The notes: generated by a model from the sequence alone, not told the origin. Positions 1 to 11,553 are shown, counted from the first letter of the stretch. The stretch is 64,000 nt of DNA from Lytechinus variegatus (GCF_018143015.1 NC_054741.1:67401754-67465753), one strand, 5' to 3'. Translations and numbers: made by a program.

Positions 1-1070
1 GGAAAATCTTGGATCCGCTCCTGATTGTTAGAGTAATCGGCAGCCACAACATAGCTGGGTCAATCCACGTCAAATCAACCAATTTTCAGACAATTTGTCA
101 CCCGACCCTCTTCGATTTTCTTTAAACTCGCACCAAATGTTGCCCCAAGTGTCTGACGGAAAAATCTGAAATATTTTGCCCCAAGGTCAAATGGTTGCTA
201 AGATACGGCCTCCCATAGCAACCAATGCGCACACAACAAAATTATTTTAAATAAAATTGCCTATTTTTGATTGACTACTGCAGCAAAGTTTGATTGATTA
301 CAGTCTTCATTTTAAGTAAATTGGAAGAACTTTTTGGTCTAAACATGCAGAGTATACTGTAGCGCGGACCTGTCAACCGGATTTCGCACACGAGGTCACC
401 GAAAATGGCGTTAAGCATCCGTGTCAATGATTTCAGAAGCATGTTTGGAGGCTCATAAATCCAAAACTAAATTAGCTTAGAACCAAATATTATGCACATT
501 CATGGACTTTCAGATGCTCAACAGAATTACAAAAAATTGACCCAAGAGTATGTGTCGTTTTCCCTCAAAGTTGGATTTTTTTCAAAAGATGCCAAGTTCA
601 AGGTCACGGATCACCTCCCGTCCCATCGAGGAGGGGGACCAATTTCTGTGTTTTGATAGACATTTACCCATATTTTCAAGTGTTACTTGAGAAATTTTGC
701 TACCGGAATGTTAAGGGGCTGATTTGCGCATTCCAAAATGGTCGTAAACACCCTAAAATTGATGTTAATGACACATACATGCTTTTCAACACTTTTCAAA
801 TTGTGATAACTCAAAGATGAAGAGCCCAAAGACATTGATCTCTTCTGTGATGATAGTCTGTAATTAGTATTAAAAGGATATATCTTCAAAAATAGTTTTT
901 ATTGTTGGTAATGACCTTGAAAACACACCTAAAATTCAATAAAAACAGTAAATTGGCTAATTTTCCAGAATCAAATGGCATTCAAATGGTGTTTACATTG
1001 ACTTTCAAATGGGTGTCATTTCAATACAAAGGGTGAGCTTAAGCCAAAACTTGGAGGACATGTTCAACTT

Positions 1071-2222
1071 TTGGTCTACTTTAAGCAACAAAAAATATTT
1101 GAACTCAAAACCATATCATTTGACCTTGAAATTATTCCAAATATAGCTATTTTTTGCTTCATAAGTAGCATATTCAAATCGCGCGTGTACATTGTACTTT
1201 GCAACACATTTCAAAATGGATTTTCTCATAGAGAGAATAACCTGATCAGGCTGATATTTGCAGTATACGTAGTCTGTAATGGGTTCTTGGAGGATCTACT
1301 GATTAAGTACCTATTCTCTCATGACAATGACCTTGAAAATACAGCTGAAAATCATAAAAATCAATAAGTCATACAATTTTCATTAATAATCAAGTGTTTT
1401 TATCCACTTTTAATTGTGTGTTATTCCATCTAAGATTGTGAGTTCATGCTGATAATTGCAAATCATGTTCCACCATTGGTCTACTTTAAGCAACAAAAAA
1501 TATTTGAACTCAAAACCATATCATTTGACCTTGAAATTATTCCAAATATAGCTATTTGTTGCTTCATAAGACAGTAGCATATTCAAATCGCGCGTGTACA
1601 TTGTACTTTGCAACACATTTCAAAATGGATTTTCTCATAGAGAGAATACCTGATCAGGCTGATATTTGCAGTATACGTAGTCTGTAATGGGTTCTTGGAG
1701 GATCTACAGATTAAGTACCTATTCTCTCATGACAATGACCTTGAAAATACAGCTGAAAATCATAAAAATCAATAAATCATACAATTTTCATTAATAATCA
1801 AGTGTTTTTATCCACTTTTAATTGTGTGTTATTCCATCTTAGATTGTGAGTTCATGCTGATAATTGCAAATCATGTTCCACTTTTGGTCTACTTTAAGCT
1901 ACATAAAATATTTGAACTCAAAACCATATCATTTGACCTTGAAATTATTCCAAATATATATTTGTTGCTTTATAAGTAGCATATTCAAATCGGGCGTGTA
2001 CATTGTACTCTGCAACACATTTCAAAATGGATTTTCTCATAGAGAGAATACCTGATCAGGCTGATATTTGCAGTATACGTAGTCGGTAATGAGTTCTTGG
2101 AGGATCTATAGATTAAGTACCTATTCTCTCATGACAATGACCTTGAAAATACAGCTGATAATCATGAAAATCAATAAATCATACAATTTTCATTAGTAAT
2201 CAAGTGTTTTTAACCCACTCAT
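1071..2222. repeat. Left-arm tandem array, ~405-bp unit, three copies
   Basis: The string TTGGTCTACTTTAAGC starts a unit at 1071, 1476 and 1884, giving periods of 405 and 408 bases. Units contain a GCGCGTGTACATTGTACT segment and a GCTGATATTTGCAGTATACG segment. The third unit is truncated at the palindrome centre. Confidence 0.85.
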
Positions 2223-2230
2223 GTCTTGAT

Positions 2231-2880
2231 AGAATAGTTACCTAAACTGTAGATTTTCCAAGTACTCATTACAGACTACTAATACTGCATATATCAGCCT
2301 GATCATGTATTCTCTCTATGAGAAAATCCATTTTGAAATGTGTTGCAAAGTACAATGTACACGCGCGATTTGAATATGCTACTTATAAAGCAACAAATAG
2401 CTATATTTGGAATAATTTCAAGGTCAAATGATATGGTTTTGAGTTCAAATATTTTATGTAGCTTAAAGTAGACCAAAAGTGGAACATGATTTGCAATTAT
2501 CAGCATGAACTCACAATCTAAGATGGAATAACACACAATTAAAAGTGGATAAAAACACTTGATTATTAATGAAAATTGTATGATTTATTGATTTTTATGA
2601 TTTTCAGCTGTATTTTCAAGGTCATTGTCATGAGAGAATAGGTACTTAATCTATAGATCCTCCAAGAACCCATTACAGACTACTTATACTGCAAATATCA
2701 GCCTGATCAGGTATTCTCTCTATGAGAAAATCCATTTTGAAATGTGTTGCAAAGTACAATGTACACGCGCAATTTGAATATGCTACTTATGAAGCAACAA
2801 ATAGCTATGTTTGGAATAATTTCAAGGTCAAATGATATGGTTTTGAGTTCAAATATTTTATGTTGCTCAAAGTAGACCAA
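2231..2880. repeat. Right-arm tandem array, inverted ~404-bp units
   Basis: The inverted unit start AGTAGACCAA ends at 2476 and 2880, a period of 404. One full and one partial unit are present, against three on the left. The inner partial unit starts beyond the central loop. The copy-number difference between arms shows unequal gain or loss after the palindrome formed. Confidence 0.8.
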
Positions 2881-3903
2881 AAGTTGAACATGTCTTCCAA
2901 GTTTTAGCTTAAGCTCACCCTTTGTCTTGAAATGACACCCATTTGAAAGTCAATGTAAACACCATTTGAATGCCATTTGATTCTGGAAAATAAGCCAATT
3001 TACTGTTTTTATTGAATTTTAGGTGTGTTTTCAAGGTCATTACCAACAATAAATACTATTTTTGAAGATATATCCTTTTAATACTAATTACAGACTATCA
3101 TCACAGAAGAGATCAATGTCTTTGGGTTCTTTATCTTTGAGTTATCACAATTTGAAAAGCGTTGAAAAGCATGTATGTGTCATTAACATCAATTTTAGGG
3201 TATTTACGACCATTTTGGAATGCGCAAATCAGCCCCTAAACATTCCGGTAGCAAAATTTCTCAAGTAACACTTGAAAATATGGGTAAATGTCTATCAAAA
3301 CACAGAAATTGGTCCCCCTCCTCGATGGGACGGGAGGTGATCCGTGACCTTGAACTTGGCATCTTTTGAAAAAAATCCAACTTTGAGGGCGCCCTACAGG
3401 AAAACGACACATACTCTTGGGTCAATTTTTTGTAATTCTGTTGAGCATCTGAAAGTCCATAAATGTGCATAATATTTGGTTCTAAGCTAATTTAGTTTTG
3501 GATTTATGAGCCTCCAAACATGCTTCTGAAATCATTGACACGGATGCTTAACGCCATTTTCGGTGACCTCGTGTGCGAAATCCGGTTGACAGGTCTGCGC
3601 TACAGTATACTCTGCATGTTTAGACCAAAAAGTTCTTCCAATTTACTTAAAATGAAGACTGTAATCAATCAAACTTTGCTGCAGTAGTCAATCAAAAATA
3701 GGCAATTTTATTTAAAATAATTTTGTTGTGTGCGCATTGGTTGCTATGGGAGGCCGTATCTTAGCAACCATTTGACCTTGGGGCAAAATATTTCAGATTT
3801 TTCCGTCAGACACTTGGGGCAACATTTGGTGCGAGTTTAAAGAAAATCGAAGAGGGTCGGGTGACAAGCATTGGTTGATTTGACATGGATTGACCCAGCT
3901 ATG

Positions 3904-4454
3904 ATTTTTTTAATACATATAATTATTCAAAACCAAAACAATTATACTGTAGATCTCTTTAGCCTGGAAAAATTAAGGGGAAAAAAAATGAAGTGAAAGA
4001 GTGAGAGAGAGAGAGAAAAAAAAATTGAGGGGGTAGAGAGATGGGGAAGGGGCTGAGAGATATAAAGGAAGGAGTCACGGAAAATACTGGTAAAATAGAA
4101 TTAAAGGATTTCATTCCAAATTTCGAGTCGTCCAGATATGATAATAGTTAATGAGTGAGGTCAGATGCATGTACATGCATGTTTTTTTCTATATTTCCTT
4201 TTCTGATACGATCTATCCCCTGGAAATTCGTTCCAGTCCATTCAAGCTACATTTTCTTATTTTCCATTGTTGAACCATCTTCACTACTTCAAGAAATGTT
4301 TCAATTCATTTTCATGTTCAATCTTCTCAAAATGGCAAAACAAAAAGAGGTGTGATCATGCAGTTGGGTTAAAAAAAATGTTTTAGTTCCATTTAACTTA
4401 ATGCATGCAAGAAAATAAGAAAAAAATATTCAAAGATGCGTTTAAATGGGTTTG
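3904..4454. other. Spacer without recognisable gene
   Basis: AT-rich spacer with a short GA-rich run near 3990-4040. No coding similarity or structured repeat is seen. Confidence 0.5.
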
Positions 4455-5133
4455 AAAGGGATGGTCCGGTCTGAAAGTATTTATATCTCAATATCATTAG
4501 ACTAAAATTCGCAAAGCAAAATGCTAAAAATAAAAAAAAATCGCACAAAAAATAACGAAGTTATTAACTTTTAAAGTTGAACAATATATTGTGAAAAAAT
4601 ATGCTCATCGTCATAAGTATTAATGAGGTGAGCCGATGATGTTACATGTATATCCCCACTTTTACGTTACTGTAGTTTGGTGTCAACTACCTACACACTA
4701 ATCTTTTTTTTAATCTCTTAAATATTTGTTGAGTTATTGCACAGAAACCCTCGCATATTTCATGAACTGTAACCTTTGACCTGTGGACTCCGAAATCATA
4801 CTTACATGTAGCCTGTAAAAAGTTTTACAATTCATAAAATATTTTCGAGTTATTGTGCAGAAACCAAGAGGGGGACGGGCGGACAGACAGGGGCAACACT
4901 TCGTCTGGGGGGGCATACATTAGTAAAAATACAAAATAACAAGTTGGGATATGACATCATCAGCCCACCTAATGAATATTCATTAGGTGAAATAATGCAA
5001 ATCTTAAAGATTGAACAACTTCATTATTTGTTATCTGGTTTTTATAAAGTTTTCAGAATTTCGTTCTGTGAATGTTTATTTATTAAAGGTATAAACACAT
5101 GTACATGTATCTCCAGCCTGGACCATCCCTTTA
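4455..5133. mobile_element. MITE with AAAGGGATGGTCC terminal inverted repeats
   Basis: The left end reads AAAGGGATGGTCCGG and the right end CTGGACCATCCCTTTAA, with further inverted similarity inside (a CATCATCGGCTCACC-like block near 4610-4650 facing one near 4950-4985). The right end abuts TTAA, while the left has TTTGA, a likely mutated TTAA. This fits TTAA-targeting families (piggyBac or Kolobok type) but no transposase is encoded. A second repeat (4725-4925) seems to be nested inside. Confidence 0.6.
4725..4925. repeat. Dispersed repeat with paired GAGTTATTG(C/T)(A/G)CAGAAACC units
   Basis: Two copies of a 'GAGTTATTGnnCAGAAACC' unit about 110 bases apart, followed by GGGACGGGCGGACAGACAGG and a G-rich end. 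The structure looks like a known style of dispersed invertebrate repeat. It lies within the MITE at 4455-5133, which suggests nesting. Confidence 0.45.
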
Positions 5134-5504
5134 AGAACAACAAAATGTCAACTTTGATTGATAACACTCAAATACGTCAAGAAAACTAGAAAATTAATCA
5201 ACATTCTTATTCAATGCATGCTACAAAATGAAAAAAAAATATCAAAATGCATATTGCAAAACCAAAAAGTTTGAAAAGAAAATATCTTAGAAGTTTAACA
5301 AATGCAAAATTCATTTCACATTCGTTCTATAAAATTCCATGCAAAACGGAAAGACACTAATCATTAAAAAAAAATGAGATGAACATTTTGAATAAAAAAA
5401 TAGGTCTACAACACTAAACAGGGTCGTCAAGAAAATAAGATGCACATGTGACGCGGGAGTTCTAACGAGTGCCCAACATTTTCTGGGTCGGGAGACGCCT
5501 GCAC
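5134..5504. other. AT-rich spacer, nothing recognised
   Basis: Poly-A runs and AT-rich sequence; the short open frames here have no recognisable protein features. Confidence 0.4.
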
Positions 5505-5571
5505 AAAATAAAATAATAATAATTAGCATATAGCACTTAATACAACAGTTTCTAAGCGCATGAATACAAAA
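5505..5571. repeat. TAA-microsatellite-linked dispersed repeat, copy 1
   Basis: A TAA-rich run leads into 'AGCATATAGCACTTAATACAA' followed by TTTCTAAGCGC. The same core occurs at 26871-26930 and 39946-40023, so this is a repeat family rather than chance. Confidence 0.6.
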
Positions 5572-5716
5572 CTTAGAAGCTTCCATACATAAATAAAAAA
5601 TTGTATAACAATCTATGTGAACACAAGTTAATAATATAGAATACCAAATTTTTCAAAGAAGTTGATTAGCCAAAAAAGACGATATTTAATATCAACTCAG
5701 ACATTGGTACCTTCAG

Positions 5717-6460
5717 ACCAGGTACAAGCATACCTACGGGAGGGGTGGGGGGGGGGGAGGAGGGGGCACGTTGCCCCCCCCTGACGAGTCATAACCCATG
5801 TAAGTGACGTATCCCTACCCCCTTTTGGGGTACAAATTCCTATATGATGGTTGAAGACCCTTTTTGTCATTTTTTTTTGAGGGGTACGAAGTCCTCCTAT
5901 ACTATGGTTGAAGATCTTTTTTGTCATTTTTTTAGGGGGGGTACGAAATCCTCCTATATTATGGCTGTAGACTTTTTTTTGTCATTTTTTTTGGGGGGGG
6001 TACGAAATCCTATATTATGGTTGAAGACTTGTCTTTTTTTTGGGGGGAGTACGAAATCCTCCTATATTATGTTTCAAGACCCTTTTTGTCATTTTTTTTG
6101 GGGGGTACGAAATCCTATATTATGGTTGATGACCCTTTTTTGTCATTTTTTTGGGGGGAGTACGAAATCCTCCTATACATGTATTATGGTTCAAGACCCT
6201 TTTTTGTCATTTTTTTGGGGGGTACGAAATCCTCCTATATTATGGTTGAAAACCCTTTTTTGTCATTTTTTGGGGGGTACGAAGTCCTCCTATATTATGG
6301 TTGAAGATCTTTTTTGTCATTTTTTTTGGGGGGGTACAAAATCCTCCTATATTATGGCTGAAGACCCTTTTTTTTTGCTTGTCAAATTTTCGGGCGGACG
6401 AATTTGCCCCCCCCCCCCTGTGAAAAATCCTACATGTACAGTGTACATGTAGGTACGCCA
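5717..6460. repeat. Minisatellite element, ~60-bp unit, about nine copies
   Basis: Units carry 'TCCTATATTATGGTTGAAGA', a CCCTTTTTTGTCA stretch, a T-run and GGGGGGTACGAAA. Unit starts fall roughly every 55-65 bases from 5835 to 6400. The array is bounded by a G-rich left flank (5735-5790) and a C-run near 6405-6420, followed by a 25-base perfect palindrome CCTACATGTAC-AGT-GTACATGTAGG at 6429-6453. Because the unit length is close to a multiple of three, the array reads open in several frames (202 residues on plus). These frames are repeat artefacts and not a protein. Confidence 0.8.
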
Positions 6461-6480
6461 CTGAGAACAGTACGTATCAC

Positions 6481-7190
6481 TACAGAGTACATGTACATAC
6501 ATGTATATGGCGGGTACACTTCCGGCTCCGCGGCGCGCCTCGGCCATGCCAGGCTATAAATACCACGCCATGCACCAGCGCCTGGTCAGGCCCCGTATGC
6601 CAGAGGTCTTCAAAGTAGACTCTGCAGACCAAAAGTACATCTATAATATATCAGTTTTGCTACATGTACGTGTATTTCACTTATGCATTCGAATACAATT
6701 AAACTTAAATAATGATCGAAAGGCAGAGCTGACCACATGGGCCAGCCGTTTGCGAGTTGTTCGGATGAATTAAACAAGTGATAAGTACCGTAAGTTGCGC
6801 CGTGCCTCGTGCATAACATGCACCAATGAATGCTTGTGCACAACGTACATACAGTATACGCCTGGACCCGCGCGCCGGGCGCGGAAAAGTGCCATGAATG
6901 CATGCACGAGGCGATCCCAAACACAACTCGTAACTTCTGGGCGATCCCCCTTCCGCGCGCGGAATGCATTCATAAAAAGCCCGAACTAATGTCGCAGCAC
7001 GCACAGAACGTGAAAACCATGTATGAACGTTACGTTTCATACCGCCAACCAAACAAGGCGATTCTCTTCTCGTGACCGATCGAACGGTACACGTTCTTCA
7101 GTGGACTATTGTCCTTGACTGGCTGAGCGAAACGTAGTTTGAAATACGCAACATGACATCCGGGTTGACCTGTCCGCCCACGCTATAACA
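6481..7190. other. CpG-rich stretch with a TATAAATA box
   Basis: This stretch has many CpG and CGCG words compared with the surrounding AT-rich DNA. A good TATA-like box (TATAAATA, 6555-6562) lies on the plus strand near its left end. Several overlapping short open frames exist on both strands, as expected of GC-rich sequence, and none is recognisable. It could be a promoter or first exon of an unseen gene, or a GC-rich piece of a mobile element. Confidence 0.35.
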
Positions 7191-7199
7191 TGTAGACTT

Positions 7200-7577
7200 G
7201 AGTCAAAAATTGTGTCTGGTACTGTACTTGATTAACCTTATGTCCAAGTTTCATGAACTAGGTCCATATATTTTCTAAGTTATGATGACATTTCAAAAAC
7301 TTAACCTCAGGTTAATTTTTTGATGTTGATTCCTCCAACATGGTCTAAGTTCATTGACCCTAAATGACCTTTGACCTTGGTCATGTGACATGAAACTCTA
7401 ATAGGATGTTCAGTAATACTTGGTTAACCTTATGGCCAAGTTTCATGAACTAGGTCCATATACTTTCTAAGTTATGATGTCATTTCAAAAACTTAACCTC
7501 GGGTTAAGATTTGATGTTGACGCCACCGCCGTTGGAAAAGCGGCGCCCATAGTCTCACTCTGCTATGCAGGTGAGAC
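7200..7577. repeat. Dispersed repeat with two ~85-bp tandem blocks
   Basis: Two near-identical blocks (7232-7315 and 7422-7507), each running from GGTTAACCTTATG-like sequence through CATGAACTAGGTCCATATA to AAAACTTAACCTCGGGTTAA, then a GC-rich end (GACGCCACCGCCGTTGG) and CTATGCAGGTGAGAC. Related shorter sequence lies at 19462-19690. The family appears non-coding. Confidence 0.6.
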
Positions 7578-8089
7578 AAAAACAGATTCATGTATAAAAC
7601 ATTTCTTTATGAGGATTTTGAGAAATACTTGATTAAAAAAGGGAGGCACAGGCAGCTTTCAGAAAAGCAAAAAGAGAATATTGGAAAAACTACTGTGCCA
7701 AACGTAATAAAATGCTAAGTACAGGTATAGGTTCTGTTGGGAAAAGGATAAATGGTATAAAAGGTTGCAAATCTAGGATACATAGGGGATACCGGATTTG
7801 ATCCTAAATAATGGAAAAACTATTGCTAAATCGGCAGAAGAAAAAGCACTCATTTTTCTTCAATGTTTTAACCGTATCGACTCAAACCTAGACAAGTCAG
7901 AAGTAAACAGGAGGAAAAAGATTGAGAATATACTCATGAACAATATTGAAAAGGTAAGTACTGATCGAGAAAATGTACTAAATGACAATTTTAACATGAG
8001 TGAATTACAAGGTGCTCTTAATGAAATCAAGGACACTGCGCCAGGTAAGGATAATGTCCAAGCAAAAATTATATGAAACCTTCCAGGTA

Positions 8090-8712
8090 AGATAATTGAC
8101 AATATGTTAGATTTATTTAATGAAATATGGGATAAGAGCTTATTGCCATATCAATGGTCAGAAGCTATACAAATTCCTATCCTAAAAAAAGGAAAGGATG
8201 CTTCCAATCCATCATCTTATCGTCCAATTCCTTTACACCATTATTATGTAAATTGATGGAAAGATTAATAAAAAAACAGAATGAATTGGTATATAGAGAA
8301 AAATAATATCATCACCCCTATCCAATCTGGATTTAGGAAAGAAAGAAGTACCACAGATCAAATCATAAGGTTGGAAACGGATATTAACAAGGCAATGATT
8401 AATAGAGAATATACAGTCGTTATTTTCTTAGACCTACAGAAGGCCTATGATTTAGTATGGAGACAGGGTATAGTAAGCAAAATATATGAATTGGGATTTG
8501 ATGGTAGAATTTTACGTTGGATAAATGCTTTTTTATCTAAAAGAATGTGTCAAGTGAGGATCCATGACCATCTATCTGTACAGCAAAATGTTGAGTTGGG
8601 AATAATGCAAGGGAGTGTAATAAGTCCTTTATTATTCAACTTTATGATTAATGATCTGCATAAAATACAAGACGTAGTAGAGATTTCAGTTTTTGCAGAC
8701 GATATATTTTGA
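8090..8712 (+). pseudogene. LINE reverse transcriptase core (broken)
   Basis: The frame beginning NMLDLFNEIWDKSLLPYQW continues with a typical RT finger/palm: PILKKGKDASNPSSYRPI, then after a frame shift near 8235 the long open piece 8281-8712 with GFRKERSTTDQI, the motif A aspartate in FLDLQKAYD, motif B GIMQGS and motif C FADDI. A TGA follows directly after the FADDIF segment. The catalytic triad residues are still visible, but the frame is broken before and after. Confidence 0.85.
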
Positions 8713-8899
8713 TGGTTTTCCCACAGGAACCCCTCTTTCATTATAAAGAAACTGGAGACAGCAATTGTTTTAATACAGGAATAGTGTAAAACATGAGGGA
8801 TGCATATTTCTTCATCCAAATCTGTAGCAGTTACTTTTGGTAGAAAAAAAAGACTTCAAATTTGACCCAAGAATCAATCATGAAAAAATAAAGAACACA

Positions 8900-9476
8900 A
8901 GTTCTTAGGAGTTTGGTTTGACTCGAAACTGACTTGGTCAAAACACATACACAAAGTAGTAGTAAAATGTAAAAAAAGACTCAATCTTTTAAAATGTATA
9001 GCTGGCACCGATTGGGGCCAAAAATCTGACATCTTATTTTTGGTGTATAAAGGTTTAATTAGATCAGTAATGGACTACGGTTGCGAGGCCTATGATGGAG
9101 CTTGTGGTAATCTGAAAAATAAATTAGACTCTATTAAATATCAAGCCTTAAAAATTATCACGGGAGCAGCACACCAAACATCGTTAAATGCTCTACAAGT
9201 GGAATGCAATGAAATTTCACAAGCGCGTAGAAGTATGTTTGTAGATAAATATCATTACTACCTAAAGGTGGCAAAAGAAACGCATCCCACAAAAAGAATA
9301 TTATTGCCATGCTGGCAGTACGAAATAATCACAGGAAAAAACAGGAGAAGGTCCGTTTGTCAAAAGGATAAGAAATCAAATAAATGATGATATTGAAAAA
9401 CAGGTAGACTGTGCTCCAAGAAGACCCTTTTGGCACTACAAAACACCAAATGTTTCTACCATTATCAAAGAACACA
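8900..9476 (+). pseudogene. LINE post-RT (thumb) region (broken)
   Basis: This region reads FLGVWFDSKLTWSKHI, KCKKRLNLLKCIAGT, YKGLIRSVMDYGCEAY and KLDSIKYQALKIITGA, the usual thumb/connection region after the RT core in this LINE group. A frame change near 9345 moves the frame to RRPFWHYKTPNVSTIIKEHI, which runs into the MITE insertion point. Confidence 0.75.
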
Positions 9477-10075
9477 TTAAAGGGGAATGAAACCATTGGA
9501 ACAAATAGGCTTGTGTAGAAACAGAAAAATCAAAGAATAAGAATAAAGAAAGTTTGAGAAAAATCGGACAAATAGTGAGAAAGTTATGAGCATTTCAATA
9601 TTGCAATCACTAATGCTATGGAGATCCTCACATTGGCAATGCGACTAGGATGTGTGATGTCACTGATGAACAACTTTCCTTTTGGTGGACTATAAAATAC
9701 CCTCAAAATGTCTCTTTTTGCTTTTTCTTATGATGATACAAACTCTTTATCCATGATGTATTCTTAAAAAATATGTATTACACTGCACATGCCCTCATGT
9801 AGACAGAACACATGATTTATGGATGGATGTGATAAAAGAGGCAATTCTAGTGAAATATATCCTAAAGTAATGGGGAGAGTTGTTCACAAGTGACATCACA
9901 CATCTTTGTCGCATTGCCAATTTGCTATCTCCATAGCATTAGTGATCGCAATATTCAAATGCTCATAACTTTCTCATTATTTGTCCAATTTTTCTCAAAC
10001 TTTCGTTGATCTGTTTCTTTGATTTTTCTTTTTTCACACAAGCTATCTTGTTCCAATGGTTTCATTCTCCTTTAA
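9477..10075. mobile_element. MITE with TTAA target duplication inside the LINE
   Basis: Terminal inverted repeats AGGGGAATGAAACCATTGG and its near-complement (CCAATGGTTTCATTCTCCT) span 9481-10071, flanked by TTAA on both sides (9477-9480 and 10072-10075). The inverted similarity extends inward over more than 100 bases per arm (CTAATGCTATGGAGAT and ATCTCCATAGCATTAG). Removing the element and one TTAA restores the LINE frame as IIKEHINKKFTSPIESKTYA, which proves the boundaries. TTAA targeting indicates a piggyBac- or Kolobok-type donor. A diverged relative lies at 41749-42260. Confidence 0.9.
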
Positions 10076-10078
10076 TAA

Positions 10079-10510
10079 GAAATTCACATCACCTATAGAG
10101 TCTAAAACATATGCTGCTACATGTAGGTTACAAGATGGAAGAATGGGTTCAGCCTTTTACATACCGAAGTTACAAGTAAGAAAAAAGTTCAGATTATGTA
10201 AAGTAAACATTATGAGAGCTGAATTGTCAGCGATTATTATGGCCTTAGAGTGGGTAGAGGAATATCTTCCAATAGCATTTTAACTGACTCAAGTTCTGCT
10301 TTAGAAGCCATACAAAATTTCCAGGAAAGTAGTATGATAGTTGAAATATATGACAAATCAATGATAATAAACAGATTTGGAATAGAAGTGAATTTCGAAT
10401 GGGTACCAGCACACTGTGGCCTAGCAGGCAATGAAGAAGCAGACGCTTTAGCAAAACAAGCGGCTTCAAAAAATAACATTGATGTTTACATTAACAAAAA
10501 TAAACAAGAA
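10079..10510 (+). pseudogene. LINE RNase H domain (broken)
   Basis: This reads KTYAATCRLQDGRMGSAFYI, then MRAELSAIIMALEW (the helix with the catalytic glutamate). After a frame shift near 10255 it continues ILTDSSSALEAIQNF (catalytic aspartate), FEWVPAHCGLAGNEEADALA (the conserved HxGxxGNExAD segment). This is the order of a retroelement RNase H1 fold. The first-strand DGS motif is not clear. Confidence 0.8.
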
Positions 10511-10599
10511 TACTTGAAAGGTCAGATTTTTATAAAAATGAATGGCAGAGTTCATGGGAAAACACGGAGAAAGGCAGACACCTTTTTAATATACAACCA

Positions 10600-10925
10600 G
10601 AGATGAAATATAAATGTATTATAAAAGGTTTTTGCAGGAAAGATGAACGAATATTGCATCAATTCTGTCTTGGTAAATGCAGATTGAATTATTATAATTG
10701 TTATATAATGAAAAAACACGATACAGAACTTTGTAATAATTGTCAAACTCATGAAACCATAGAGCATTTCATGTTATTATGTCCTTTATATGCCAGACAA
10801 AGGATCGACTTTATCGCAAATTGAAAGTTACGAACCCAAACCTAACGACGTTATTCGCCAAAGAAGAAACTTTTCCGGCCATTTTAGCCTTTATAAAAGG
10901 CAGCGGAAAATATAACCAACTGTAG
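10600..10925 (+). pseudogene. LINE C-terminal zinc-knuckle region
   Basis: The open piece contains CNNCQTHETIEHFMLLCPLY, a CCHC cluster typical of LINE C-termini, followed in a shifted frame by NPNLTTLFAKEETFPAILAF and a stop at about 10923. This segment closes the LINE coding region; 3' untranslated sequence follows. Confidence 0.75.
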
Positions 10926-11553
10926 AGAATATATAAACATACTGTGCATGTATACATGGGAATACCTATATATGAGGCTGGTTATATTTTGTTGTGTGTA
11001 TTTATATTCAGGCTTATTTTTTAGGCTGACTTTGTAGTAGTATGTCGCATTATAATGTATAATAATTATGTAAATATGGAGGGGAAAAAAAGAGAATTAA
11101 AAATAAAAGACAACAAAACATTTATTTATCTGAAGATTCTATTGGGAATTCCATATAGATACCATTTTCTTTCTTCTGTTTCTATTTTTTTACTCGTTTT
11201 TTCAATAAACCAAAGGTATGGAGTACAGCGCTTATAAATACTCTAGAAAGACACATTATTAAAACCAATAAACTAACACCCACATCAATGAAAGGAAAAC
11301 ACAAGCACGAGTACTAACTGTTAAATCTAACAAACAATGTTTAAACAAAATACTCATAATATTTGAATACATTATTACACAATGCCTTTCCTCGGTGAAT
11401 CTATATCTCACACACAGTCCAATTAATAGCAAAATCGAATGACGAGAGCTGTACAGGGGAGGGTGGAATCCCTCTCGCTTAGCCTTGCGGAAATCATCGG
11501 ATATCGATGGATAGCGCTACCTCCACACTAAACTCAACCAACCAACCAATAAT

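Larger units (their letters stand above)
50..3903. mobile_element. Foldback element: 3.85 kb inverted-repeat palindrome
   Basis: The two ends are inverted copies (CATAGCTGGGTCAATCC at the left, its complement at the right) and the similarity runs through both arms almost to the centre near 2130-2230. The outer ~1 kb of each arm is unique sequence. The inner part is a tandem array of ~405-bp units, three units on the left and about two on the right, so the arms differ in length. Only short open frames are present (a 68-residue frame occurs once in each arm as mirror images) and none resembles a transposase. Sea urchins are known to carry foldback transposons with long modular inverted repeats (the TU family); placement in that class is inference. 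Arm identity is high, which suggests a fairly recent origin or gene conversion between arms. Confidence 0.85.
7585..11553 (+). mobile_element. Decayed LINE with RT and RNase H (I/Jockey-like), split by a MITE
   Basis: In order: a linker reading AQAAFRKAKREYWKNYCAKR; RT with FLDLQKAYDLVW, GIMQGSVISPLLFNF and the catalytic FADD; the post-RT segment FLGVWFDSKLTW and YKGLIRSVMDYGC; an RNase H domain; and a C-terminal zinc knuckle (CNNCQTHETIEHFMLLC). The apurinic endonuclease and ORF1 are missing, so the copy is 5'-truncated near 7585. It contains several stops and frame shifts and is dead. The 3' end is probably the CAACCAACCAACCAA tail near 11540-11553. RT plus C-terminal RNase H points to the I/Nimb/Ingi/Jockey side of the LINEs; the exact clade is not resolved by eye. 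It is interrupted at 9481-10071 by a TTAA-flanked MITE. Confidence 0.85.

Noticed and set aside
1071-2880. Regular repeats that might suggest a CRISPR-like array
   Set aside because: Units are ~405 bases with no short repeat-spacer pattern and lie in a eukaryotic foldback element.
5844-6452. 202-residue open frame on plus
   Set aside because: It is the translation of the 60-bp minisatellite and changes meaning with every unit-length change.
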